Source: Caulobacter ginsengisoli
Lineage (GTDB): Bacteria; Pseudomonadota; Alphaproteobacteria; Caulobacterales; Caulobacteraceae
Assembly: GCF_030814835.1 (NCBI RefSeq)
Contig: NZ_JAUSVS010000006.1
Coordinates: 1 to 64,000, forward strand
Length of the DNA stretch: 64,000 nucleotides
Direction: 5' to 3'
The notes below the pieces were generated by a model that ran no database searches, was not told where the DNA came from, and was given only the letters and a program-made list of their open reading frames with translations. Positions 29,114 to 36,910 of the stretch are shown here, piece after piece; the first letter of the stretch is position 1, and the number at the start of each line of letters is the position of its first letter. The translations under genes were made by a program, and so were the position numbers.

Positions 29114-29223
29114 GCGTTTGGGGGGATGGGGCTTGGATTGTGACTCGATGGCTGAGTCGTGGCCTACCCGATTGACCGCGCGTGGACGTTGCCACCAAGC
29201 TGTGCCTCGGGAGGTGGGACACA

Positions 29224-29907
29224 ATGCGCCAGGTCACCGACTTTTCAGACGAGCGCAACAAGGGCTGGTGCGTTCATTGCGGCGGCCCCTACGAAACTGA
29301 CGACCATATGCCCTCCAAGGTTTTCCTGGATCGGCCATTCCCCGAGAACCTGCCGGTGACGCCAGCCTGCGCAAGTTGCAATGAGGGCTTTTCGCGAGAC
29401 GAAGAATATCTGGCCTGCCTGCTTGAGTGCATCCTGGCCGGTTCGGCGCATCCCGATGATGTCGAACGATCTGCGATTGCTAGAAAGCTTCGCGATCAGC
29501 CGGGCCTACGCAAACGGCTTGAGGCAGCACGGCGCAGCGAGGGAGACGGTGTGCTCTGGGATGTCGAAGTCGAGCGCGTCAACAATGTGGTAGTTAAGCT
29601 CGCACGGGGACACGTCGCCTTCGAGAGCGGCGAGCCAAGGCTCGACGAGCCGGCTGGAAGGGGATTTCAGCCCTTGTTAGCGATGAGCCCTGCGGTGCGG
29701 CGCGATTTCGAACATGTTCCCGATCTCCCCCAAATCTGGCCAGAGGTCGGCAGCCGGGCGATGAGCCGCCTATTTGTGACGGGCGTCGATGTCTTCGACG
29801 AGGGCTGGCAGGAAGTTCAAAGCAGACGCTATCGCTATCGCGTCGATGGCGCGCACGTGCGGATGGTGATCCGCGACTATCTGGCCGCCGAGGTGTGGTG
29901 GGACTGA
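29224..29907 (+). CDS. HNH-like Cys4 zinc protein (possible nuclease)
   Basis: 227 residues. The N-terminal 60 residues carry C16-x2-C19, D27-H28-x-P-S, C49-x2-C52-N53 and S-x-DEEY. This is the zinc/beta-beta-alpha arrangement of HNH-type proteins (one Cys pair, the D-H pair, then the C-x-x-C-N pair); the third catalytic His is not obvious. The rest is alpha/beta of unknown kind. ATG 29224 is chosen for the GGGAGG 10-15 bp upstream; the frame is open from 29182. It is the first of three coupled genes (TGATG overlap with the next). Possibly a nuclease or nucleic-acid binder of a defence unit, an inference. Confidence 0.65.
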   Translation: MRQVTDFSDERNKGWCVHCGGPYETDDHMPSKVFLDRPFPENLPVTPACASCNEGFSRDEEYLACLLECILAGSAHPDDVERSAIARKLRDQPGLRKRLEAARRSEGDGVLWDVEVERVNNVVVKLARGHVAFESGEPRLDEPAGRGFQPLLAMSPAVRRDFEHVPDLPQIWPEVGSRAMSRLFVTGVDVFDEGWQEVQSRRYRYRVDGAHVRMVIRDYLAAEVWWD

Positions 29908-30401
29908 TGGACCTAGCCGCGACCCTCACGCCAGCGCTGATCTCGGCTTCTGTGGCACTCATCGTGGCAGTGGTGACTGCGCAGTTGACCGCCACTCGCA
30001 GTCACGATGAACGAGTTTGGATACGCAAGGCGGCTGCGTATTCCGCAATTTTCGAAGCCTTGGGCGAGATGGCTGAAGTCCACGATTTTTGGCTAAACAC
30101 GATCTACCTTCACCGCGAAACGACACCAGAGGTCGATGCTGAGCGGGCAGCGACATATCGTTTGGCTAAGGCCAAGCTTATGCGCGCCGTCAATGCCGAG
30201 ACATGGTTGTTGCCCCAACCAGTATCTGAGGAGATCGCCGCGCTACGCAAGGTGCTGGAGACCTCATATGATAGCTGGTTCGACGATATAGACTCAGGCG
30301 CCGCTGCGCTCGCCAAGACCGCTGCTCGGCTATCAGCATTCGCCCGTTCGGACATGGCGAGAGGAGTCCGACGGACCAGCAAGCCTGATCCGCGCCCGTG
30401 A
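29907..30401 (+). CDS. Uncharacterised single-TM protein of the nuclease-like operon
   Basis: 164 residues. One N-terminal TM (about residues 3-25, ATLTPALISASVALIVAVVT), then a helical cytoplasmic part rich in heptad-like pattern (HDERVWIRKAAAYSAIFEALGEMAEV ... SEEIAALRKVLETSY). No family recognised; small proteins with one TM and a helical tail of this kind are frequent in defence-type operons. Its ATG overlaps the TGA of the preceding gene (TGATG), and its own stop overlaps the next GTG, so all three should be made together. Confidence 0.65.
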   Translation: MDLAATLTPALISASVALIVAVVTAQLTATRSHDERVWIRKAAAYSAIFEALGEMAEVHDFWLNTIYLHRETTPEVDAERAATYRLAKAKLMRAVNAETWLLPQPVSEEIAALRKVLETSYDSWFDDIDSGAAALAKTAARLSAFARSDMARGVRRTSKPDPRP

Positions 30402-32047
30402 CGGCCGAGCAGCGGCTGATTGCGCAGCGCGACCGTTACGTCGCAACGGTGTGTGAAAACTGGCGTGGGCACGAGCGCGAACTACTGATCACGCTGGTCC
30501 GCGGTCTCGACGTCGCCGCCTATAACCTCCGGGTGGCGCGGGATGGCTCCAGCCGCGACCCCAACGCCGGCATGAGGGTGCGCGGGGCCGCAACGGCGCT
30601 ACGACCGCTTCTCGAGGCTGTGCGCGACATGCCCGGCGGCATTCCCTGGGGGCCAAGCCGCCCCGACAATGCTCTGGCCTTCGACAACTACCTCCTGGCC
30701 TGCGGGCGGTTCACCGTGGCGATTCGCCTGGCGGCTATGGAGCGCTATGGCATAGCTACCGCTACCGTCGTCGCCGATGATCGGATCGTCATAGAAGCAC
30801 TCTCCGATGCCGAGGAGTACGCTGAGGTCGAGGCCGGACATGCAGCCAGCGCCCGGGCCAGGGTCGCATTTCTCGCGCAGCGACCGGACTTGGCGGCGCA
30901 AAGCGCCGAGGTATGTCGCCGCCTGGATCGCTACGGCCGTGCGGCGATGGGCTGGTTTATCGGCTACGACAACGACAGTTTCCTCGTCGAGCACTACAAG
31001 GCGCTGGCGGGCATCCAGGCGGCCGGTGTGTTCGAAGCAGAGGCGTTACCGCCCGTCGGGATGATCGGCGGGCGGCCTTTCAGCGAATGGAGCCACGCCT
31101 CAACGAGCGCCTATGGCGCAGTGCTCCACCACATTGACGCGGCCGGGCGCTTGCGGGATCGCAAGCCAAAGCTGAACATGCGCGACCTGATGACCATCTA
31201 TGCGCGGCGCGACGACATCGTCGAGGTGCTAACCGAGCGCGGCGATAGCCGTCTGCGGGCCATGCAGTTGATGACTGGCCTGACCCTCGATGCGGACGTC
31301 GCGGCATCCAATGAGGACCGGTACGAAATCCCGCTGCCGTACTACATCGACGCTGGCGAGCATTTCGTATTGTTGCCGATGTTCGGCGGTTTGATGAACC
31401 CCCACGCGGGCCTCCTAGATCACCTTCGCCGGACCTACCGGCCCGACTGGGACCGCATCGTCTACGGTCGCGAGAACATCTTTCGCGAGGACCTGCGTCG
31501 CCTGCTGCCGGAACCGCGCTACAAAGTATTGGAGCGGGGCCAGAGACTACGCCGCAAGGACAAATCTCACCTCACGGACATCGACGCCGTAGCCATAGAC
31601 CGCGAGACCGGAGTCGCCGTGCTCGTGCAGTTGAAATGGTACGACGCCCACGGCTTCAGTCTGGCCGAGCGCGATAGCCGGCGTGACAACCTGCTGGAGA
31701 AGGGCAACGAGTGGGTCGAGAAAGTCGACGGCTGGGTCGATGGCCGAACCTCAGCGCAGCTCGCCAAGGCTTATGGCTGGGGACCGGCGGCCGAAGTACC
31801 GCCCAGACTCCTGGTCATGCCAAGACATGCCGCCACGTTCGTCGGCGAAAGCCGGTACGATCAACGCGCCTCGTGGATAAGCTGGCATGCCCTGAGTGAG
31901 GGGATGCACAAACCCGACTGCGATGGCTTTCTGGAGGTCATCAGCGGCGGATGGCGTCCCCATATCGCCCGGGAAAGCTTCGGGGGGCCGACGATGATCG
32001 CGCTTCCCGGCATGACGGTCGAGGTCCGCACGGCCGGGTCAGGCTGA
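30398..32047 (+). CDS. Large protein with PD-(D/E)xK-like nuclease motif
   Basis: 549 residues, GTG start in a GTGA overlap. The N-terminal about 370 residues are mainly helical with no known domain. The segment at residues 393-414, TDIDAVAID followed nine residues later by VQLKW, has the D-x(n)-(E/Q)-x-K pattern of PD-(D/E)xK restriction-type nucleases (D394 or D396, Q411, K413), with an acidic helix upstream (ENIFREDLRRLL) as the expected first Glu. The tail has a PPRLLVMPRHAATF strand. No signal peptide. This could be the effector of a three-gene defence-like unit. The nuclease assignment is by motif only. Confidence 0.6.
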   Translation: MTAEQRLIAQRDRYVATVCENWRGHERELLITLVRGLDVAAYNLRVARDGSSRDPNAGMRVRGAATALRPLLEAVRDMPGGIPWGPSRPDNALAFDNYLLACGRFTVAIRLAAMERYGIATATVVADDRIVIEALSDAEEYAEVEAGHAASARARVAFLAQRPDLAAQSAEVCRRLDRYGRAAMGWFIGYDNDSFLVEHYKALAGIQAAGVFEAEALPPVGMIGGRPFSEWSHASTSAYGAVLHHIDAAGRLRDRKPKLNMRDLMTIYARRDDIVEVLTERGDSRLRAMQLMTGLTLDADVAASNEDRYEIPLPYYIDAGEHFVLLPMFGGLMNPHAGLLDHLRRTYRPDWDRIVYGRENIFREDLRRLLPEPRYKVLERGQRLRRKDKSHLTDIDAVAIDRETGVAVLVQLKWYDAHGFSLAERDSRRDNLLEKGNEWVEKVDGWVDGRTSAQLAKAYGWGPAAEVPPRLLVMPRHAATFVGESRYDQRASWISWHALSEGMHKPDCDGFLEVISGGWRPHIARESFGGPTMIALPGMTVEVRTAGSG

Positions 32048-32193
32048 GATGCAGAAAAATGAGTATTATCTCCCTCGACTAAGGGCCTCTTCCCGGCTGG
32101 CCGTTGCGGGCATATATTGGGTCAGGCTCCCGGCACGAGCCCGACGCCCGCCAGGCCAAGCTGCTAGCGGCAGTGCCTTTGAACGCACCCGAT

Positions 32194-32259
32194 CATGTCA
32201 TGACCGGGCCTGCGGTGCGGTGGCGGGCGACGCATCTGACGGGCCGGAGACATGACATG
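32194..32259 (+). promoter_or_regulatory. Inverted repeat overlapping the start of the gene at 32257
   Basis: CATGTCATG (32194-32202) and CATGACATG (32251-32259) are exact complements, with partly complementary CCGGGCC / GGGCCGG neighbours. The right arm covers the start codon of the next gene and its GGAGA ribosome-binding site lies between. The mRNA hairpin could hide the start, or the DNA could be an operator. Confidence 0.4.
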
Positions 32260-33126
32260 CCTATCCCCCCGCGCTCGCTCGAGAGCCTTCGCCGTAGGGC
32301 CACGGCCCTCGGCCGCGAGCAAAACATCACTCACGGCGAGGCGTTGAATCGCGTCGCCGAGCAGTACGGCTTCACTAACTGGACTCACGCGCGACGCGTG
32401 CTATCGCCCGGATGCGGCTTGCCTTCGCGACCACCAATCTCAGAATTTCCGGATCGCCCACATGGGATGTCCGAGCTCGGCCGGGACACCTATCTCGCCC
32501 GCTGTCTAGAGGTTTTCGGCCAGACGACGGCGCTGCTGAACGCCGGCGCCGAGCAGCGTGTATGGACCGACACGTCCCACATAGTCGAGGTGCTCAACCT
32601 CCTTCTGGCCCACACACGCAGCCACACCCATCTGCCGACTGGCGGCGGCCAGACCTACTCTGAGGTCTGCATCTCCCGCGAACCTAGCGCACTCGAGTTC
32701 CAGGTCGAGCGTGGCTTGGTCTATGTGGCCCGTCCCGCGCGCCTTATCCTCCAGCGGGTCGCGGTATCGCCAGGGGATTCGTTCGGCCTGTTGGAACTCG
32801 CCGACCTTGCGCCGTCCGGCGTCAATCCCATCCGCAGGGAGGGTTCGCTTTCGCGCCGCGAAGAGGTGGTGGAGCTTGACCCAGGCGACTACCGCGACCG
32901 GAGCCTCTGGGATCAGGGCTTCCTCGACTACGACGACGACGGCCGGGAAATCCCGCTACCCGACAAGTCGCGGTTGGTCGTTCGCTGGTTCAACGGCAAG
33001 ATGCTGTTCGTGTCGAACGGCAGCCGCTGGAACGGTACGCCCTCGACCTATGATGGTCGTCACAACGGCATGAGTGTCGATGAGATCCTCACTATGATTG
33101 AACGCGCCTTTACTCGCGCAGCCTAA
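32257..33126 (+). CDS. Uncharacterised protein with N-terminal helical plasmid-type motif
   Basis: 289 residues. The N-terminal about 45 residues (SLESLRRRATALGREQNITH, then GEALNRVAEQYGFTNWTHARRVL) match a short helical module common at the start of plasmid and island-encoded proteins (L-x2-L-x2-A-x-x-L ... AL-x-x-I/V-A-x2-x-GF-x-NW). The remainder is a strand-rich domain without a family I recognise (VERGLVYVARPARLILQRVAV; WFNGKMLFVSNGSRW). ATG 32257 has GGAGA upstream; the open frame continues to 32104. It lies 209 bp after the nuclease-like operon, so it may be separately expressed. Confidence 0.6.
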   Translation: MPIPPRSLESLRRRATALGREQNITHGEALNRVAEQYGFTNWTHARRVLSPGCGLPSRPPISEFPDRPHGMSELGRDTYLARCLEVFGQTTALLNAGAEQRVWTDTSHIVEVLNLLLAHTRSHTHLPTGGGQTYSEVCISREPSALEFQVERGLVYVARPARLILQRVAVSPGDSFGLLELADLAPSGVNPIRREGSLSRREEVVELDPGDYRDRSLWDQGFLDYDDDGREIPLPDKSRLVVRWFNGKMLFVSNGSRWNGTPSTYDGRHNGMSVDEILTMIERAFTRAA

Positions 33127-33289
33127 GTGAAGAATGGGGTGACAGGATAAGCATTTGCTACTTGGCGGAAAAGCCGCTGGTATGCACAACCAATCCCGCT
33201 ATGAGCGTGAACACATCGACAAATCCCGCTAAGCGAGTATGATCGATAGTCGTCAGAGTGATCTGGCAGAATGGTGCGGGGGCGCAGCT

Positions 33290-34297
33290 ATGAATAAAGT
33301 TTCTAAAACAACGGCGTATTTGATCCTAGGCCTATCTATGGCTTGGGCCCTGGCAGGATGTAGTCATCCAAGTCCCAGCACAGATAACCTTCGGAACAAC
33401 ATAGTCCAGACTATCGGCGGCTATTCTATTAAGAGCCTGAAGTGCGAATCATTCGCAGACAAAAGTCAAGAAGCGGCAGGACGATCAAGTTGTCGCGGCA
33501 CACTGGCGCTCATTCTGGATCGCTACGCATCCTTGCCCAGCGCAGATGTTCAGGGGTTGCTTGTGTCTTCCGGCATCCCGCAGGAAGCCGCAGGGTTCGT
33601 TCTGCAGAGGCACCCCAAGGCTGTAGTAGTGCCCGCCGTGAAGGCAGGAACTGAGACGCCATTCACATCCGACTGCACCTATACAAAGGAAGTGGATGGG
33701 TGGAGGATCGGGTGCAACACGAGTTTCGCGGATCTGCCAGGGCTCCCCCCCAGCGCGATGGGCGAAAACTACGTTCTGAAGGATTCTCCGGAGTATCAAT
33801 CCTATATAAAGGAGGCGAAAGCCGACTTTGCGGAGATCGATGCTAGATTTATCGCGCTCAAATCCCAAATTGAGGAGTTCTTCAAAGTTGGGAGGACAGT
33901 TACAGCGACTAACCCTTTGAGCAACGGTGGGATTGCCAGGGTGAAAATTGTTTCACCACTTGTTTGGAGCGGTGAGCCGGGGTTTCTGGGACACCAATCT
34001 CAATTTTCTCTCACCACAAAGTATGTGGACCTTCGTGACGCCCAAAGTAGTAAGTTTACCTTTTGTGGATATGCGAAAGGTATACCGGGGAACGATATCC
34101 AATTTTCTGGCGATATTGAAAGCGAAATGCCGAGTAGATCTGCCCACCCTGACTCCGTAACATTTGCGGCCAATCTTTACATGAGCAATAGGGCCGCGAT
34201 ATTTGAAAATAAATTTCAGAGTTGTGGGAACATCTTAGTTTGGGATGGCACCTCTTGGAAATTAAGTTACGGAACGCTTGAACTGAAGGCCAACTGA
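33290..34297 (+). CDS. Uncharacterised lipoprotein, lower GC than neighbours
   Basis: 335 residues. Lipoprotein signal with lipobox LAGC (MNKVSKTTAYLILGLSMAWALAGC, Cys24). The mature protein has several Cys (SLKCESF, SSCRGTL, SDCTYTKE, RIGCNTSF), a central helical stretch (SPEYQSYIKEAKADFAEIDARFIALKSQIEEFFKVG) and a strand-rich C-terminus. No family recognised. Base composition is visibly more AT-rich with many A/T-ending codons, unlike the GC-rich core, so recent transfer is likely. ATG 33290 is preferred over an in-frame ATG at 33239 because it gives a proper signal peptide. Confidence 0.7.
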   Translation: MNKVSKTTAYLILGLSMAWALAGCSHPSPSTDNLRNNIVQTIGGYSIKSLKCESFADKSQEAAGRSSCRGTLALILDRYASLPSADVQGLLVSSGIPQEAAGFVLQRHPKAVVVPAVKAGTETPFTSDCTYTKEVDGWRIGCNTSFADLPGLPPSAMGENYVLKDSPEYQSYIKEAKADFAEIDARFIALKSQIEEFFKVGRTVTATNPLSNGGIARVKIVSPLVWSGEPGFLGHQSQFSLTTKYVDLRDAQSSKFTFCGYAKGIPGNDIQFSGDIESEMPSRSAHPDSVTFAANLYMSNRAAIFENKFQSCGNILVWDGTSWKLSYGTLELKAN

Positions 34298-34416
34298 GAG
34301 TCGAATCCACGAGGTCTAGATAAGGAAGCAATACGGTGACAAGGGAAATCGGGAGACACAGTACTGATTTGGTCGGGAAATGGGTGTTGTGTCCCCTGAT
34401 CTCCGCGCCGCCAAAG

Positions 34417-34980
34417 TCAGCGCACCGGTTGGATGGCGATACGATAGACGATCGAGGCGATCACGAGCGTGACGACGACCCAGTCCCAACGGCGCGATTT
34501 GGTGAAGAACGCCGATAGGATCAGGACGAGGATCGTTGTGCGCAGGATCGCGATGTTGTCCCAGACGAAGCCTCGCGTCAGGATTATGGTGGCCCATATC
34601 GACAGTTGGTAAAACGCGAGCGCCAGGAAAAGCACACGGCGCTCGTTCTGGTAGGCGGATCGCATGTCGAGGGCTTCGCCTGCGTCGAAGCTGGGCAGCG
34701 CCGCCGAGCAGGCAACGAACAGCAGCAGCGGCGGCGCAAGCAAGAGCCCGAACTCGGCGACGCTGGTGAAGCGCTGCGAGCCGGCCAGGCCGCCGACCAA
34801 AGCCCACCAGTAGTTCAGCACGAAGAGCAGGAGAAACGCCGACCAGGCGAGCGGGAGGGCGTCCCAGGCGACACGCTTGCGATCTCGAATGAGCCTGTAG
34901 AGGTTGCCGAGCAGGGCGGTCAGGCTGAGGCCGACGATGATCGAGATCAGCGTGACCGAATGGTTCGTTGCAACGTCCAT
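34417..34980 (-). CDS. Uncharacterised multi-pass membrane protein
   Basis: 187 residues with about five to six TMs (about 8-28, 41-63, 77-96, 116-137, 143-160 and 165-183). Start MDVATNHSVTLISIIVGLSLTALLG. The first loop is basic (RLIRDRKR). No family recognised. On the minus strand after the island; the nearest upstream minus gene (DUF1080) ends 52 bp before its start. Function unknown. Confidence 0.65.
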   Translation of the reverse strand: MDVATNHSVTLISIIVGLSLTALLGNLYRLIRDRKRVAWDALPLAWSAFLLLFVLNYWWALVGGLAGSQRFTSVAEFGLLLAPPLLLFVACSAALPSFDAGEALDMRSAYQNERRVLFLALAFYQLSIWATIILTRGFVWDNIAILRTTILVLILSAFFTKSRRWDWVVVTLVIASIVYRIAIQPVR

Positions 34981-35032
34981 GTGTTTCGCGCCTCGTGAGA
35001 GAATTGGACGACAGGTTCCGCCCGGAGGCGCG

Positions 35033-35611
35033 TCAGAGCGGCCGGATCGCCACGCTTCGGAACTTCACCGCGCCGGCGCCGTACTGCAGCGCGATGGGGC
35101 CCTCGGCGTGGGCGGCGTCCCTGGCGGCGTCGACCGTCCTGCGGCCGTTGAGAACGACGGAGAAGACGTCGCCCCGCGCGCGGATTTCCATCAGGTTCCA
35201 CCGGCCGCCCGCCTTGGGCATCGGCGAGACCTTGGCGACATTGACGATGGCGCCGGTGCCGTAGGTGGGATCGGGCCGGGTGTCGAAGATGTTGACCTCG
35301 TAGGCGTTCGCCGCGGTGATCCTGTCCCGGTCGGAGCAGCGGATGAAGATCCCCGAATTGGCGTCGGGGCTGACCCAGAACCGGGCGCGCAGGTCGAAGT
35401 CGCGGAAACTGTCCTTCGAGACCAGGAAGCTGATCCCGCCCTGGTCCGCCGAGATCGCGCCATCCCTCACCGCCCAGTTGGCGTCGCCGACCGGGGTCCA
35501 CCCTTCGAGGTCCTTGCCGTTGAACAGCGGCCTGCCCTTCGCCCACGCTGGGGCCGGGGCGGTCAGCGACGCGGCGGCGAGGCCCAGGATGACGGTGCGC
35601 CGACCGGTCAT
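35033..35611 (-). CDS. DUF1080 (3-keto-disaccharide hydrolase-like) secreted protein
   Basis: 192 residues. Signal peptide MTGRRTVILGLAAASLTAPAPAWA with a twin-Arg, then a concanavalin-like domain: the hallmark LFNGKDLEGWTPVGDANWAV (about 28-47), GGISFLVSKDSFRDFDLRARFWV, SGIFIRC and the terminal GPIALQYGAGAVKFRSVAIRPL. Members of this family bind or hydrolyse glycans, with 3-keto-glucoside hydrolysis shown for some. ATG 35611 is inside a 4-bp overlap with the end of the DoxX-like gene, so translation is coupled. Periplasmic. Confidence 0.85.
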   Translation of the reverse strand: MTGRRTVILGLAAASLTAPAPAWAKGRPLFNGKDLEGWTPVGDANWAVRDGAISADQGGISFLVSKDSFRDFDLRARFWVSPDANSGIFIRCSDRDRITAANAYEVNIFDTRPDPTYGTGAIVNVAKVSPMPKAGGRWNLMEIRARGDVFSVVLNGRRTVDAARDAAHAEGPIALQYGAGAVKFRSVAIRPL

Positions 35612-36081
35612 GCGGCGCGGCCCGGGGAAGCGCCGCGACGCCCCAGCCAGGCCAGGACGCGCCGCGGATCGGGCGAGCGGACCGCGGCCAGGGCGCCATC
35701 CCCCGCGACGGCCTGAACGCCCAGCAGCGCCAGCCAGACCAGCGGCAGTTCGGCGCCGGCCCTGGTGAAGTAGAAGCCTTTGCGCGCCAGCCAGAACTGG
35801 GCCGCGCCCAGCATCATCGGCATGGCGTAGAGCGCCACGTAGCGGGGCATGACCCCCGGGATCAGCAGCACGGCCCCAGCAACCTCCGCCGACAGGACAT
35901 AGGCGGGCACGAAGGCCGGATAGCCGGCCGCGCGCAGGTTGCCCCACCAGGCCTCCAGCCCGCCCGGCAGGATGGCCAGCTTCCAGTAGAGATGGGCGAT
36001 GAACAGCGTTCCCAGCAGCACCCGGATCAGCAAGGCCGCTGTCTCGGGCGTCGGCCCGCCCGCCAACCCTGCCTTCCGCAT
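35608..36081 (-). CDS. DoxX-like membrane protein
   Basis: 157 residues with four TMs, the first after a short charged start: TAALLIRVLLGTLFIAHLYWKL is the DoxX/DoxD family signature (R-x-x-L-G-x-x-F-x-x-x-x). VLSAEVAGAVLLIPGVMPRYVALY is the second conserved segment. DoxX-type proteins are inner-membrane components linked to quinone or thiol oxidation. ATG 36081 is chosen because upstream codons give an unconserved extension. Overlaps the DUF1080 gene by 4 bp. Confidence 0.8.
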   Translation of the reverse strand: MRKAGLAGGPTPETAALLIRVLLGTLFIAHLYWKLAILPGGLEAWWGNLRAAGYPAFVPAYVLSAEVAGAVLLIPGVMPRYVALYAMPMMLGAAQFWLARKGFYFTRAGAELPLVWLALLGVQAVAGDGALAAVRSPDPRRVLAWLGRRGASPGRAA

Positions 36082-36211
36082 CGTCCGCCCCTGAACCCGC
36101 CTGTGCGCCGCCCCTGAGATAACGCCACGCGATGAAGGTCCGCAACGGGTGGCAGGCGCTTGCGCGAAAATCGGGGGACACCGGCGTCGAAGGCCCGCCT
36201 CTGCTCGCGAC

Positions 36212-36775
36212 CTACTGGGCCGCGACCCGCTCAAAGAGATGCTGGTACGAAACGATCAGCCCTTCGTCATCGACCAGCAGGTCCGCCTCGAAACCTCGCG
36301 AAACCCCCAGGTCGACATAGCGCAGGCGCCTGGGGCCCAGGCGGTCGTACCTCTGGCGGGAGCGGGCCACCGTCATGGCGGCGGCGTCGATGTAGCAGGT
36401 GTCAAGCGTCAGGCTCTCTCCCACCGCGGCGGGGGTTCGCCGGATTGGGAAGGTGTTGCAGAAGGGCGTGACGGAAAGGTCGGGCTCCTCCGCGCCATCC
36501 AGGTCGGCGCGGCGATGGCCGTCCACACACCAGCCCTCGCCCGCTCGCTCGAGGGTGAGGCGTTCGGTCCCCAGCGCTCCCGATCGCTCCACGTCCAGGC
36601 GGGTCGTCCGCCACTCGGGGGTCAGTTCCCATCGATGATCGAGGCGAAAGCCGCCGTCCTCCGCGCAGAGGATGGTGGACTGGGCGCTTACGCCGTCGGC
36701 GGAGAGGGTCAGCGACAGGCGCTCCAGCCCCGCCACATCGGTTCGCCGCCAGAACAGGATTTGGGAGGGAGGCAT
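36212..36775 (-). CDS. Putative glycolipid-binding protein (DUF1089)
   Basis: 187 residues. N-terminal ILFWRRTDVAGLERLSLTLS and WRTTRLDVER, then a W-C-V-D-G-H (residues about 73-78) and D-L-S-V-T-P-F-C-N-T-F-P-I-R segment, then YIDAAAMTVARSRQRYDRLGPRRLRY. This matches the DUF1089/glycolipid-binding family, a single-domain beta protein of unknown biochemical role. No signal peptide. It lies 130 bp upstream of the codirectional DoxX-like gene. ATG 36775 preceded by GGGAGGGAGG fixes the start. Confidence 0.75.
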   Translation of the reverse strand: MPPSQILFWRRTDVAGLERLSLTLSADGVSAQSTILCAEDGGFRLDHRWELTPEWRTTRLDVERSGALGTERLTLERAGEGWCVDGHRRADLDGAEEPDLSVTPFCNTFPIRRTPAAVGESLTLDTCYIDAAAMTVARSRQRYDRLGPRRLRYVDLGVSRGFEADLLVDDEGLIVSYQHLFERVAAQ

Positions 36776-36910
36776 TTTGGCGTTTCGGCTGGCTGATGAC
36801 CCGGACGATGATAACGCCCGGCCAGACCGGCCGTTCGCGAAAACCGGACCAGACAGTACGGTGACAGGCGCGGTATTCCCCCCTATCCCGGCCCCCGTGC
36901 GAGTGAAGCG

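Noticed and set aside
29182..29223. Earlier in-frame GTG start for the HNH-like gene
   Set aside because: The GGGAGG ribosome-binding site lies downstream of it, just before ATG 29224.
34904..36181. Several plus- and minus-strand frames around the DUF1080/DoxX genes
   Set aside because: They run antisense or out of frame to the recognised genes and give Arg/Gly/Pro-rich products without motifs.
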